NCBI RefSeq assembly: GCF_000283155.1
Contig: NW_004454159.1
Location: 20,691,602 to 20,755,601, forward strand
Source: Ceratotherium simum simum
Lineage: Eukaryota > Chordata > Mammalia > Perissodactyla > Rhinocerotidae
Length of the DNA: 64,000 bases
Direction of reading: 5' to 3'
Below are positions 13,821 to 26,477 of this stretch, one piece after another (positions within the stretch are counted from its first letter, which is position 1; every line of letters starts with the position of its first letter). The translations under genes and the position numbers were made by a program. The notes under the pieces were generated by a model. The model ran no database searches and was not told the origin of the DNA. It saw nothing but the letters and a program-made list of their open reading frames with translations.

Positions 13821-16800
13821 TTGCTTTTTAGTGAAAGGATATAACAACAATTTAAGAAAAGAATTTCAGCTCAGTTTAGTCAAGGAGGTAATCGCTAATT
13901 GAATTAAATTATTCTGGATCAGATGAACATGAATTGAGGATATGGAAGAATCATGTAGATGTGAACTTAGAGCCAAGCAATCTTTGAAAAGTCATGCAGA
14001 ATTGGAGAGGTGTTAGAAACTGAAAAAGAGACATCTGAAGTCCCAATTAAATTTTTTTTAAAAAGTGACTAAAGAAAATACAGAATAGTGAACTTGATAT
14101 ACTATAGCGCCTCTGTTCTTTGCTGAGTACCACATTTGCTCTTTGGGATGCCAAACTTAAAAGTGCTATTGACAGTCAAGCTAACATCTGAAATAGGGCA
14201 TCCAGAATTGTGAGAGGTCTGATGCTCTGCCATACTAAGAATGGAAACGCTGTACTTGGAGAAGAAAAGATGAAATGAGATGTGATATCTCTTTTCTGTA
14301 ATACTCCTGTGGGCAGAACAAATTTTGAACTAGAGCTGGTGAGTGGGAGATACAGGGAAATTATCAGAAGGCTATTCTGGGGAAATTTCTATCATGTGAT
14401 GCTTAAGGGCTACTATGTGAAAGGGGGATTATACAATATCAGGCATGCTGCTCTCTTCTGGGTTGGACACTTAGAAGACTGAATATGGAAGTCATGGTGA
14501 CTGTTATCAGATGACTCATGTAATTGCTCAGATACAGGGAACTTCAGAGACAAGTGCTTTAAAGAGCTCTAGGTCCAGTTCAAAATGCTAATTTTGGGTT
14601 TCCAAGCCCTCAATATCTTGGGCTGGGTCACTGTCAGGTATTACTATCTACCTATGGGATATGGGCTCAGATGCCTGTAAATACCTTTATTAGTCCTCCA
14701 AACATTGCTTTCACTTGCTAAACTATCTGAGTAAGAATTACATTCTTGCACATCTAAGTTTCTATTCTGTTTCATGCAAATATATTTGTGAAAGAAAACA
14801 TTCAAGCTATTATCAAGCATTTTTACCTTATTTTACGGAGAGTCAGATCAACATTTGATAGAGAAGAGCATGAAGTGGCTAAGCTCATAAGTGAGAAGAA
14901 AGGTTGTCTATTATGGAAGAAAAATGGGGCTGAATGGTACTAAGGGGTCAGCATGGACTAACCAACCAGCCTTTTTCACCTTTGGGCCTAGGACTGTATA
15001 TAGAGCTTGTATATTAGTTAACTTAGATTTGGGTTCCCCAAAGTGTATTCCAAAGATTCTGCAAAATCCTGCAAGATTCACCTCAGAAATGGGAACTCTG
15101 AGGTCAAATAAGTTTGGGAAACCTGGATTCTAGGAAAACAGACAATTTTTTAAGCCAGGTTTAAATCCATATTTCCTGGGTGAATCACCTTGGTAGGAAA
15201 GGAGAGAAGTTGGCTTAACACTTATTAACATTCTATGGGTTTTGTGTTCCCTGGGATACACTATAGGAAACATTGCTTATTCAACATCATAGAAATATAA
15301 ATCAGCTGGAAGGCTCCAGCTGACAGTTACCACATTTCATCCATAAAGAACTCAAGAAGAAATTAGGTTTCTGTGGAAGGCCCTTGTTTGTGGGATTCTT
15401 TGTTCACCATAGTTTGGTCCAATCCTTGTCTAATGACCCTCTACAAGCAGAAATGTAAAGAACTGAAAGATACATCTCTTTACATTGACATCTTATTTAT
15501 TTTAATATATGCCAGTTGTTGCTCTACTTTTTATGCATTCTGATTGTTATCCCTTTGAACTTTTGCCCTGAGGCAATTTAATCATGATTGGTTCAATTGT
15601 GTAAATCCAATAAACAAATCTTGGCCAAGGTCCCTCGGAAGTATTATCCTGACATTTTTCTGAGTGTGTTTACAAAGTCCCTTTATCCAGTCTTAGAACC
15701 ATAGCTGTTGCATGTGTGCTGGAATTCAGAGAAACCCACTACTTTACAGAAAAAGCATCTTAGATCACTTAAAGGTCCTTCATTCCTAAAAAGAACACAT
15801 TTTTTTGATTGATTTTAAGTCTCTAATTTCCTTCCTATTTTTACCTTAAAAACAGTCTCTGCAAAGGCACAGCCACAAGTTGCTACAACCACACCCAGCC
15901 CTTAAATGGAAACACGACTAGCAAACATCACTTTTTTGTGTCTCTTTTTCCAAAGGATAATTTCCAAGTCTTGTACAAGTTCTAAGTGTAGCCTAGGCTA
16001 GAAGGGTATTTTCTACTACCTTTAAATAGTTACTCTTATTTAAATATAAAGATGTTCTTTTTCCTTTTGGTTGAGCTACCTCTGACCAAATGCTAAGTGC
16101 TGCTCAGCATTGGTCTTCCACAATAAATATGTGAACTAGATGACAATGGAATTATTATGTATCACCCCAGAGTAATATACAGGCACAATTTGGGAGCTAT
16201 CTCTAAGACATGACTTTCTCCCAATCTTTCCTAGGAATTGTAAATATAGTTGGGAGATTTTACATTATTAATTAAGAAACTTGAGGAAATTATCATTTTA
16301 ATAACCCTTGTCTTCCTTTTGAAAGGAAGAAAAATGGGCCACTTATGTGAACATAATTTCATTTCTCCAAGCTGTTTAAGGTAGTTATTTTCATGTGGAA
16401 TATTCACATCAGCTTGTAAACTGATATATAAGAACTTAAAATGTTTCCACTCCATATACTAATGTTTAGCTCTGGTTTTCATCCAAGAATTAGGCCCCTC
16501 ACAATTACAGCATCTGTTTTTGTTTGGTTAATTTTATAATCTCAGATGTTTCCATAAATCCTGAATTAAAGAGAAAACTGCTGGGACCAATTTGTGTGGG
16601 TAGGCTAAATGTAATAGTATACCATCACTGTGCAAGGATGTTTTGCATGTTTTTTTTTTTTTATCCCTGTGGCTTGTTATTACAGATATCACATTTTGGC
16701 AATGTTTCCATGCCTTAAAAAAAAAAAAAGCAATATTGCATAGAAAATGGTCCATTTCATCTTGTTCCACCTAGATTATGATATTTGGGACTTGTGCCAT

Positions 16801-18039
16801 TGAGAAGATAGTAACAAATGGGTTGGTCACTTTTAGCTCTATCATAAAATTTTCTACGGAGTTCATAGGTGTTTCTAGTTCCTTAAATTAGTTCAGTGTA
16901 CGCTGACAAATGCTTTTTTGGTAGTGAAAAAACAAGGTCAATTAATAGGATGATCAGAGACACAGAAATACCTTATTTTTTTCTCCCTTATATGTACTTC
17001 AAAGAAAATTAGTGACAATGAAAATGTGGAATGCTGTAAAAAGGCCGAAATTCTGTGTCTTTCTGTATTGCTGGTGAGATTCTCACATACTGAGTGATTA
17101 AGAACCCACACAGTACCTGTATAGATCTCTTGCCAACAACACAGCAGTGAAGGGAGCAGCTCTTTTTATTCTTTACTCACTTTATGAAGAATTGAGCAGG
17201 CAGAGACTTTTCAAGCAGCTCTAAGATTGCATATTGCACTGAAATCTAGGAAAGCCTAAAAGTACATGGAAAACATGTTCATTGTTTTAAGGTTCCATCA
17301 GATTGCAGGGTACAACTTACAAGACAGTACTTGGAGCTTTCAAGAACTTAAATATTTATTTGATCATTGTTAGGGTATTTTTTAAAAATCTCATTATCAC
17401 TGAAGACAATGGAGCCACAAATAGAAAGAAGCATCTCTGTCAACTACTGCTCTTTTGCTCTCTAGGTGAAATCCTCGTGGAGTTCTGCTCATTTGTGGAT
17501 GAATGATTTGGGGGACGACACTGGAAGACTGATATTTTTAATTGAAGGCTCAAAAGCCTGCTAGTTCCATCTCTCAGATCATAATAATTTTTCTCAATAA
17601 AATGAAGTTATTTATCTAATTTTCATTTAGAAGACAATTGAACTTTTTCAAAATGGTTCTAGTTCTTTTATAAAAATTAATTGATGGCATTCATGTAAGT
17701 CTAACTTCTGAATTTTTAATTTTGGAACTAATTTTATGTGCTTTGGAGGACATGGTTCCCTCTTTATTGGGAAATGTAATAAAATTTCATTCATCATTAT
17801 AGCTCTGCGGGATGCCCTTAAAATAATGTTATCCTTTATTAAGCTTTACTCTACAAATGATTTGAATTTTGGTATTTTAGATAAGAACTTGCCATTTATT
17901 TAGGGCAAACTTTATAGTCATTTTGGTTATTAGACATAGGATTGGTTATTAGGAAAAAGGTGCAAAATATACTGTAGGAGAAAGTAGCAAGTCTGACTAC
18001 TAAAAACTGTAAGGTAGGGAAGGGGTGGTCCAGGTTATA
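13821..18039. other. Unassigned AT-rich non-coding stretch
   Basis: No gene or clear repeat is seen. Homopolymer T and A runs occur near 16650-16663 and 16718-16730. Open frames are short and show no familiar domain. Confidence 0.45.
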
Positions 18040-18215
18040 GCTCTGGGGTATGACAGATAAGGCACCCTCAGGCAGAAGACTTTACATAAGATACCTAGTG
18101 TCTCTGAGCTCAATTACGAATAATGACAATAATGCTGAAGGGGTGCTGTGAGGATTAAGTGGAAAACTGGCGTAAGGTGTGCCTAGCATAGTGTCTGGGA
18201 TAAGTATTAAATATA
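18040..18215 (+). mobile_element. MIR SINE fragment
   Basis: The plus strand keeps the MIR order: a 'gtgtctctgagctcaatta' block, then 'ggtgctgtgaggattaagtg', then 'gtgtgcctagcatagtgtct' and a 'gtattaaatat' tail. The core is diverged but the order is right. Confidence 0.65.
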
Positions 18216-18914
18216 TTTAGTGAAAAAATACATATTATTGAAAAAATATATAATATTGAAATGAATGATTTTCAAGTATGACATAGATAATACCAAAAAC
18301 TTCCACAAATTTTCAAACCTTTCTTTGCTAAGACTTGTGTGATTTAGATATGACTGAATAGAAAAAATGCCAAAGAAAATAAAATCCTTCTTGCTTTATA
18401 TTATAATATGCCCTTTCACGTCTATCTAGAAGTGAAAATATGCTTATTTAAGCAATTATAGAAAGGAAGTTTAAAAAATCAATAATATTCCAATTAATAT
18501 TTTTAGTTCATCTGATGTAAACTCGTTGAATATAAAAGACCGAAACCAGTGTTAGGAAATAATTTATTATTAATAAAATGGAGATTCACAAGAAGCCATA
18601 TTCAAAAATTTTTATTCCTGAAGGATACAAAATAATGTTGGTGTTGTTAAAATAAGCACATATTATTTTATTAAAAGAAAATATGTTAAATATTTCCTTT
18701 AAGCTTTCTTTTTTTCTGTATTTTTAAATTTAACTTTCAGGTTTTACCAAACAAGAGCCTATAAAACACAATTTAGAAATCTTAGTATTTTGAAATTTTT
18801 CATAATTTATTTTTTTTACTATACAAACAATATAATTTAATTAGAGAAAAGCATGACAAACTAAAAATGACCTCAAATCCCAGTACCTGTGGAACTACGC
18901 TTAACATTTTATCT
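18216..18914. other. AT-rich sequence, nothing assigned
   Basis: Very AT-rich with many short A/T runs. No gene or confident repeat call. The last part may belong to the same old L1 as 19371-19555. Confidence 0.4.
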
Positions 18915-19370
18915 TATGTCTCACTAAGGTCTCGTTCTCTAGAAGCCAAGCTTGCAACAGGGACTCAGGTGTGCGTGATTAATTTCTAGAGTGCTCACTG
19001 CGCAAGGGAGGTAATAGGATAAGGCAGGGGAAGGAGCTGCGGAAGGTTGTGGAATCAGCTCACGTCTCAGATTGCTGGTCTCCTGGGGAACTCAGAGCAC
19101 CGACCGCGCCTCCATGTTGCTCACGACTTGAGGCAATGGGACCAGGCGGTTGTACTCTGTGTAATTCAGTCATTGATGGTGAGATACCCCCGGTGAAGGA
19201 TGGTGTAACTCTGAACAAAGTCCTATTCGGTGAAGGACAATGCTTCAGAAAAAGGGGGCAGCAGTCAGTGCTCTTAGTAGCAGCCGGGTGTCCATGCACT
19301 GGCCCAGTAAAAGTGATAGGTATAGAAGGTACACCTGCAGCCTTTACTCAACGGTCCTTTCAGATTTAAA
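18915..19370. other. GC-rich block of unknown origin inside AT-rich, L1-like sequence
   Basis: Composition changes sharply from AT-rich flanks to a roughly balanced, CpG-containing block of about 450 bp, then back. The flanks resemble one antisense L1, so the block looks like an insertion, perhaps an LTR or another unnamed element. A 106-codon open frame on the plus strand crosses it (19049-19369), but it has no recognisable domain and I do not regard it as a gene. Confidence 0.4.
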
Positions 19371-19555
19371 CTAATATGTATTATTTTACCTACACAGATG
19401 GAATTACACAGTATACATTATTTTTCATTGCTTTTTAAAACTTTAACAATATATGATGAATATCTTTCCATTGTTAACAAATACATTTCTACAATGGATG
19501 TATAATACTGTATTATATGTATCAATATATCACATCTATCAAATTATTTCCAGAT
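19371..19555 (-). mobile_element. L1 LINE 3' fragment, antisense
   Basis: The plus strand reads 'cagatggaattacacagtat', then 'ttaacaatatatgatgaata' and 'tctttccattgttaacaaat', as in antisense old L1 3' ends. A short CT-rich run follows at about 19555-19585. Confidence 0.5.
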
Positions 19556-20224
19556 CTCTCTCTCTCCTCTCTCTCTTTTTTTTTTGGCTAGAAAATATAT
19601 CTTTATTTAAATATTTGTTGTTTCAGAAGGTACAAGCATAGAATTATTATTTTATCTTTGGTACATTTCCATGTGTTGTATTTATGCATCTCCCCTGGTG
19701 CCCGCCCTCCCACCGCCAATGAATAATTTCTATATTACTCTCTCTGAGATAATTTTTTTCCAGTTAGTTATCATCTCTCAGTCTTGGTTAAGATTGCAAA
19801 AAAAACTAATAATGTCCTTTTATTGCTGATGCTTGAATCCAAGAAGAACTTAGATTTACTTTTCCCTAAGTTATGAACAAAATAATGTTAAATTATTCCT
19901 GATTTGGAGAAATTGGATAAATAAATTTTCACTAGTGAAACTGGCTTCCTCAGAGAAAACGTTTTTTCTTTCTTTACGTTTTGGAAAAATTTCTTTCTAC
20001 ACTTTTGTCCAATAACTTCATCATGGATAACTGTGTTCCAGAAATTTTGTGTCTACAGTAACAAAAACATGTCAGGGCTGACATATATTTAAAGATTCTT
20101 AAATTTTCCTTTGATTTCTATATTCTTCATGTTTACTATAACTAAATCACATCATTTATTTTCATAATTTTTATATAAACTTTGAAAAGCTTTTCACCTT
20201 CTGCATATCTCATTTTGGTTCTTA
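19556..20224. other. Unassigned AT-rich sequence
   Basis: Holds a CT-rich and T-run stretch at its left edge. Nothing else is assigned. Confidence 0.4.
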
Positions 20225-20640
20225 TTACACACGGTCAGTCAAAATTTATTAAGCATCTATGTGTAAATCACTAGATCAAAAATTGTAGGAAATTGAAAAG
20301 TATTCAGGGTCCCTGACCTCAAGGAGCTTAAAATCTAGGTGTGGGGAAAGTTAACAATACAAGAGCAAATAACCACATAGAGTTGATGTGGCAAGGCAAT
20401 CTATCAATTGCCAAAAGAGTTGTAAAAAAATATTTTTTTACTTTTATATGAGAAGCCAGCATGATTTAGAAAAATTTCACTAAACAAGTGAAACTTGAAC
20501 TGCTTTTGAAAGATATGCAGAATTTGGCAGACCACAGAAGAGGAAAGAAGCATTCTAGAGAGAGGGTAAGAGTTTGAATCAAGGCAGAGAGGTAGAAAAC
20601 TCAAGTAGAGGTTTGAGTAATTTTTCAGTAAGTTGATATG
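20225..20640 (+). repeat. Ancient mammal-wide repeat of uncertain name (family B, copy 1)
   Basis: It contains the phrase 'cctgacctcaaggagcttaa' followed by 'gtggggaaagttaacaatac', and later 'agcattctagagagag' and 'ttgaatcaaggcagag'. These are typical of an old repeat often seen in mammals. A second, diverged copy appears to lie at 45305-45650. I cannot name the family with confidence. Confidence 0.45.
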
Positions 20641-20674
20641 ATTCATTAAATCAAGTCAAATCAAGTAATTTGGA

Positions 20675-20780
20675 ACAAAGAGAGAAGAAGAAAGGAAGGA
20701 AGGAGGGGAGAAAGGAAGGAAGATAGGGAAAAGAGAGAGGAAGAGAGAGTGATAGAGGGAGGGAGGAAGAAAAATCCTGA
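20675..20780 (+). repeat. Purine-rich (GA/GGAA)n low-complexity tract
   Basis: About 100 bp of almost pure purine on the plus strand, with repeated ggaagg, gagaga and agggagg units. Confidence 0.9.
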
Positions 20781-21689
20781 TTGGCTGTGGTGACTTCTAG
20801 AGAAAATTTTCACATTTTTTTAATACTGAATTGTGGAATACAGCATTTTCACATATTATCCATGTTACCTGTCTAAAGATATTGGCCAAATAAGTCACTC
20901 TTATTTTAAGGAAATGCAAATAGTGTAGTGTTTTTAAAGTTGATTCCAACTTGAAGGATAGCAATTACACAAATGAAGGGCAAGCCATACATTTTATATT
21001 TTAATTTTTCAATTGAAATTTTGTTGTTCTGCACAAGTCACATTATTTTTCAACTATAGCATTCAGAAATGGAAATTGCCTCAATTCCTACCTCAAACTA
21101 TGAGGAACAGCCACTGAATATGGTATTTATATCAAATCAAGAGAGGATATTAAGGGAGATCTCATAGCATTACAGATTTTGGACACTATATGAAATATAT
21201 CCAGAAGGAGGTGGCATGGCTTTGAGAAGCTCAAACAACAATCCTTTATTTGGGATTCCAGTTGTGGGCCAAGTTTGTTAGCAAGAACATCCCCGGTCAC
21301 ATTTGACCCGGTGGTATAGCGTGGGGGGTGTGGGGAGCTGGCTTGGATGAGAATGTGTTCATCCTGACTCAAAGCTCCTTTCAGGAAGGGTAGTGTGTGT
21401 GCATCAGCTGTGTAGCTGTTGATCATAAGGGCTGAAGAGAAAGAAATAAATGCCAAATGATCACACAAAACACTTGTGTCTGTCATAACTGAGCCTTTGC
21501 TGCTCAGCCCAAATGGCCAGAGCCCTTGTGAAGTGTACCCTCAGGATAGATTGCGCAACAGACTTGCTGACCAGGAATATTGGGGCAATGTATCTGAATT
21601 GGCATTCTCTGTAGCCCAGCTCACTTTCCCAGCACCTTACTATTCTGTTCCCCAACAAGTAGCTCACATGGAGGAAAAGGCCCCGGTTA
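20781..21689. other. Unassigned non-coding sequence
   Basis: The interval about 21230-21690 is more GC-rich than its surroundings and carries several overlapping open frames of 60-120 codons on both strands. None shows a known domain or codon pattern. It may be an unnamed LTR or DNA-element relic. Confidence 0.35.
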
Positions 21690-22320
21690 AAACATGAGTA
21701 ATAATAAGACAGCCATCAGCAACACTACCAGAAAAAAAAGGAAGCAAGAAATCAAAAAAATGACAAATGAAACTACACATCAGAAGAAAAATTTTGGCAG
21801 AAATTTTTCACACGAATCAAACATTTCCTTATTATTATATCAGACATTAAAATATAAACTTTTTGAAACAATGGTTAAAAGAACAGATACAGCGTATCCT
21901 ATTCAAAAGGAAGAGAGATGAAAAGAGAGCTGGAAAAAAATGAAAGAGACATATAACACAACCATGGGGAAAAACAGTAGAAGCAATGAAATGTGAAATG
22001 GATATATTACAAACACAATCTTAGATATATGGAAAGAGATTGAAAAGTATAGCAAAATAAAATGTCAAAGAACAAAGACTAATAATTAGAAAAATAATAC
22101 ACAAAAGACAGATAAAGAAAAGCCAATAAACGTACAACTAGAATTCCTGAGCAAACTGGGGGAAAAAATTCAAAGATACAAAAGAAGAAACCCTATAATA
22201 AAGGAAGAACTCTATCTTTATCATGCTTGTGTTAAAGTGTTGTCTCTGAAAATGATCCCAATTTACATAAGCAAAAATGTCTAAGCAATAAACAAATAAA
22301 TCATTGGAAAAAAATTGGAG
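21690..22320 (+). mobile_element. Possible L1/HAL1 5' or ORF1-region fragment
   Basis: The plus strand is strongly A-rich and reads like the lysine- and glutamate-rich coding style of L1 ORF1 ('aagagattgaaaagtatagc', 'gagagctggaaaaaaatgaa'). No open frame longer than 75 codons remains. The call rests on composition and partial resemblance only. Confidence 0.35.
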
Positions 22321-23462
22321 CACTATTCAGCAATTGACATGCAGTTAATGCAGGTCCACTACCTGAGTATAGAGCAACATTTTATATATGCACCAGAGTT
22401 TCTCGGATTCTGGATTTCTCACCTAAAACTTTCATGAGAAAGCTTCCAAGAAGTATTGGAGAGCCTGAGAACTAGGCCACGTCCAATTAGAAGGTTTCAC
22501 TGCTCTCTAGGGCAGATATTCACGAGAGAGAAAGTTTTGGCAAATATTTCTTGTTTCTTTTTTCTTCTTTTGACACAATTCTGGAAGTCAATGACAACAC
22601 CTAGCTCCCCTTCTGCCTCTGGATAAAGCCATATCCTCCTTCCCTTTCCAGGACTAAGTAAAAGAGCAGATTTAAGAGACATTAAAATAATATTGCATTT
22701 CTTAGGTCACAAGAAATATTTCATCACAGCTTAATTGCATTAGAAGACAGCTTAATTTAGTACATAAATTATATAGATTATTCATGTATTCATTATATAA
22801 TTATAGTGATGAGTTTATACAAATGACTTCAGCATTTCCACATACACAGTTGAATATATTTACACAAATGGAAAGGTTACACACCTCATTTTGAACTTTT
22901 AATAAGTCCTGATCAGCTGTTGGCATGAGAGTGCATTGTTAGAAACCAAAAATGCTACACTAATTTTGAAATGGTGGCTATTTCTTTATTTGTATTGAGA
23001 GCAAGTAATGACTCAGAGGGCAGAGCCAAGAGCCCAGTGCACAAGCCAAGAGCCAAGAGAACAATGAATCAGGAAATTATCCCTAGAGGGCAGAGCTGGT
23101 TTCTAATCAAGTAACATTCCCTATTCCCAGAGTATGGGGTCCTGAAAATATGTACCTGACCAGATTTCAGAATTGCTATGGATCAGTGGCTCTATGCACC
23201 TTCTATTTTCCCCTTTCCCCAAGAAGGGGAGGGTCTATTATAGTTATCCTATCCCTGTCTCACTATTGCATTTTGGATGTATGTGTAGGGGTGAGGTAGA
23301 GAGGCAAGATAACTTGTCATTTTAGTTGACAAATTAAGAAGAGCTGTGCCTGAAACAGATTTAATGATGAAATCTTGGACTTTGAGCTAATACTGTAATT
23401 GAGTGAGACTTTTGGGATCTTGGGAGGGCGACAGTGTATTTTGCATGTGCGAGGAATATGTA
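22321..23462. other. Unassigned non-coding sequence
   Basis: A short local repetition of 'gagccaagag' occurs at about 23020-23060. Nothing else is assigned. Confidence 0.4.
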
Positions 23463-23960
23463 TTGTTATGGCCAAAGGCTGAACTGTAGTTGTTTGTCTT
23501 CAAAGATGACCCTCCAACAATTCCTATCAACTCTCTATTCACATGCCTCTTCCGTCAAGAAGTACAGTCCATTTCTCCTTGAATCTGGGCTGGCCTTGTG
23601 ACTTACTTTGATCAATAGAATGCTCTGGAAATGGTCCTGTGCATTTGAGAACCTGGGATTTAAGAGGCCTGGCAGCTTCTGTCTTTATCTGGTAAACTCT
23701 TGCTGCTATTAAAGGGATCCTAGCCTAGACTACTGAATGATGAGAGACTATGTGGAAAGAGGCGCCTGGCTGTACCAATGTCTTAGCTGAGCCCGGCCCC
23801 CAGTCAAATCAGCTGAATTCAGGTACACGAGTAAGCTCAGGAACACCAGCAAAAGAACCACCCAGCCAACCCACAGAACTGTGAAAACAAAACATCATTA
23901 TTGTTTTAGGTCACTAAATTTTGGAGCAGTAGGTTATACAGCAATGAGTAACTGGAACAC
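23463..23960 (+). mobile_element. MLT1-type LTR (ERVL-MaLR)
   Basis: Landmarks appear in MLT1 order: 'gtgacttactttgatcaata' early, 'aagaggcctggcagcttct' in the middle, 'accagcaaaagaaccaccca' later, and 'gttttaggtcactaaatttt' with 'acagcaatgagtaactggaa' at the end. The length of about 500 bp fits a complete LTR. No internal MaLR sequence is attached, so it is probably a solo LTR. Confidence 0.8.
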
Positions 23961-24226
23961 TAAGTGTTCCCAACTGGATTTCAGACACTTCTAGGGAAGT
24001 CTAGGAAACTAATGAAATATGCCTGACTCAGGATGTCATTTTAAATATACTTTTTGGTTAGAGGAACATGAGACAAAGGGTTTGCATATATAGGGAGAAA
24101 ACAAAGAGAGAGGCTGGAAAGAATGGAGAAAACAGCACTGTCTGCCCCAGACTTTGGGCTGTAAACTTGGACTCTTGACAGGGTGTGGTGGACAGAGAGG
24201 GCTGTAGGAGGAAACAGAGGGCACTT

Positions 24227-24241
24227 AGAAATACAGCTTGG
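24227..24241 (+). repeat. Left target-site duplication of the plus-strand ERE
   Basis: The 15-mer agaaatacagcttgg is repeated without mismatch at 24456-24470. It frames the SINE and shows L1-type target-primed insertion. Confidence 0.9.
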
Positions 24242-24455
24242 GGGCCAGCCCCGTGGCTTAGTGGTTAAGTGTGCGCGCTCCGCTGCTGGCGGCCCGGGTT
24301 CGGATCCCGGCCGCGCACCGACGCACCGCTTGTCTGGCCATGCTGGGGCCGCATCCCACATACAGCAACTAGAAGGATGTGCAACTATGACATACCACTA
24401 TCTACTGGGGCTTTGGGGGAAAAATAAATAAATAAAAATTAAAAAAAAAAAATAA
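24242..24455 (+). mobile_element. ERE SINE (equine tRNA-derived), plus strand
   Basis: The 5' part is tRNA-like. An A box-like tggcttagtggttaag sits at 24254-24269 and a B box ggttcggatcc at 24297-24307, inside the usual ERE context of 'cggcccgggttcgg' and 'gcgcaccgacgcaccgctt'. The 3' part reads 'cccacatacagcaactagaa' and ends in an A-rich tail with (aaat)n. Its 3' half differs from that of the second ERE in the window, so the two belong to different subfamilies. A perfect 15 bp TSD bounds it. This family is diagnostic of perissodactyls. Confidence 0.93.
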
Positions 24456-24470
24456 AGAAATACAGCTTGG
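24456..24470 (+). repeat. Right target-site duplication of the plus-strand ERE
   Basis: Exact copy of the 15-mer at 24227-24241, directly after the A-rich tail. Confidence 0.9.
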
Positions 24471-25034
24471 TGCCAGTGTAATGAAGAGTGACTTGGAAAT
24501 TGTGCCAATGGGACAGGCATTCTCTCACCTTGTGTGCAGAACGGGAGCACAGCAGAAATCGGCTCTTTGGACATAATGGGTGTTGGAGGATGGCACCTGG
24601 ATGCAGATGCCACTCTTGCCATGGGCAAGTGGGCTGTGGAGTGGTGAGCCAGGCACCTTGGTTGGCTTCATGGAAGTATTAGTGAGCAGGAGAACAGGGA
24701 ACATGAAAAAATCCTCCATGAGCTCCAAAACTCCACTCTTCTCACTCTCCTAGAACAAGCTGGGTCAGATTTTGAGGTGGCTTCATTAGCACATGGGCAA
24801 TGGAATGGGAAAATTCAATTATTATTGTTAACATGACCTTATTTGAGCCCATAGGTTGGCGACCCCTAGAAAAATTCAGGCCATATCATAATACTTGTAT
24901 TTATATACACAATTGTATTTAATATATATATTACATAATATATATACATAATATAATAATATACAATTATATACCTAACTGTAATATCTTTTTGCAATAT
25001 CAAGTTTGTTTCATATACATTGCCTCTTTTAAAG
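24471..25034. other. Unassigned sequence with an AT-rich simple tract
   Basis: At about 24897-24980 there is an AT-rich run built on ata/tat units. No gene is seen. Confidence 0.5.
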
Positions 25035-25215
25035 GCCTCCTGACCACTCTGTGAAGTATGTAGGGCAATACTGTTTTCTCCATTTTAACTGAGAAGTAAA
25101 ATCATCTTAAAGATGAGATTAAGGGACTTTCCCAAGATTACAAAAGAAAAGTGGATAGAACCAGGACTTGAACTTAGCTCTCTTAATTCTAGTAATCAGT
25201 GGAGGATCAGTGCTC
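25035..25215 (-). mobile_element. MIR SINE fragment
   Basis: The plus strand carries the inverted MIR order: 'ctgtgaagtatgtagggcaa', 'ctccattttaactgagaagt', 'gggactttcccaagattaca' and 'aaccaggacttgaacttag'. Confidence 0.75.
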
Positions 25216-26154
25216 CCATGCCAAATTGGATGTATTTGTATGACATATAAGTACTGACTTTGGAATTTTTATCTATACTCATGCCAGTATATACATACAC
25301 ATGTTTGTGCATTCATCTACATATGTAAATTTATTCTGAAGACATATTCTTACAACTTATCAGAGGTTTAAAGAAAAAATACATAAAAACAAAATATTAT
25401 TGAGATATAAATTACTGTTTTATAAAAAATATACCCCTCATAAAATCTCCTATAATATATATGCCAACATAAAATATTAAAATATTTTTGCTTATTCTTA
25501 TGTACTTATTTCTCAAAAATTATTCTTGCAAATACATTTCTAGTATCCAGTATAGTTTTTTAGGTATAGTCACTACTGATATAGTGTTGTCTAGCAAAAA
25601 GGTTATGCATCAACAGTTTCCACTGAAATAAGCTGTCATCAGCGCATTGCCTTATGAAATAATAGTCATTAAAAATAGGATATTCTCTTAGCTAAAGTGA
25701 CAGCTGATCACCTTGTCAATTTTATATAATAATATACACTTTACAATACGGTGCTAACAAGACACAAGGTAGCATTTCATTCATCTACCATAGTATCAAA
25801 ATGGAGACTAGATATACTGCAAAGAAAAGATGCCAATTAAATGTATTCTCTCTACAGTCAGTGCTCCAGCACCATACAATAATGTGATCTGTATCCTTGT
25901 TATCCAATATTAGATTCTAGTGCCCTATCACAGTCAGTTTCTCTCTCTCCTTTTTCAATATTAACCCCGAGCATATTGCGATAACTACTATAAGACTTGG
26001 CGGGGGGATTGCCAAATCACAGAAGGCTGAGACCTAGAGCCTAGGTAGATGCACAGGAATGGAGGAAAAAGTAGAACATTTATAATACAAGCAGATGCAT
26101 AATATATAAGATGAATATGTTTGGAGTCTGTCACAATTGAATTGAAATCGTCAC
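25216..26154. other. Unassigned AT-rich sequence
   Basis: No gene, RNA or confident repeat seen. Confidence 0.45.
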
Positions 26155-26335
26155 TGGTTAGCTGTCTGACTTTATGCAAATAATTAACTTTTCCAAGCCT
26201 TGATTGATTTCCTTTTACTAAAATGCAGATATTAATTCTACCTCATTGGGAGGGTGTGAGGATTAAATGAAATAACGTTTGTAAAGGGTTTGGTCCAGAG
26301 CCTGGCACACAAGAGGAGCCTAATAAATGTTACTT
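26155..26335 (+). mobile_element. MIR SINE fragment
   Basis: In order on the plus strand: 'agctgtctgactttatgcaa', 'gagggtgtgaggattaaatg', 'agcctggcacacaagaggag' and 'cctaataaatgttac'. This covers the MIR core and its 3' tail. Confidence 0.8.
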
Positions 26336-26459
26336 CTACTCACATGCCTCACTTTAAAGATGTCATTCTATTGATAAGTCAGTTCTCAGTCTTATTGTTG
26401 CTCCTCTGGATGCTTTAAGAGGTTTTTGTCTTCGTTTTTCAACAGTTTAACTAGATGTA

Positions 26460-26477
26460 CCTAGTTGTGTTTTCTTT
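26460..26477 (+). repeat. Left target-site duplication of the minus-strand ERE
   Basis: The 18-mer cctagttgtgttttcttt matches 26724-26741 (cctagatgtgttttcttt) at 17 of 18 positions. Confidence 0.85.

Noticed and set aside
19049..19369. 106-codon plus-strand frame as a gene
   Set aside because: No domain, no conserved motif, and an overlapping open frame on the other strand in the same GC-rich block.
24242..24320. tRNA gene
   Set aside because: The A and B boxes belong to the ERE head. The rest does not fold as a complete tRNA, and the unit is followed by a SINE body and tail with TSDs.
24041..24431. Open frames over the plus-strand ERE
   Set aside because: They are translations of a tRNA-derived SINE, which encodes no protein.
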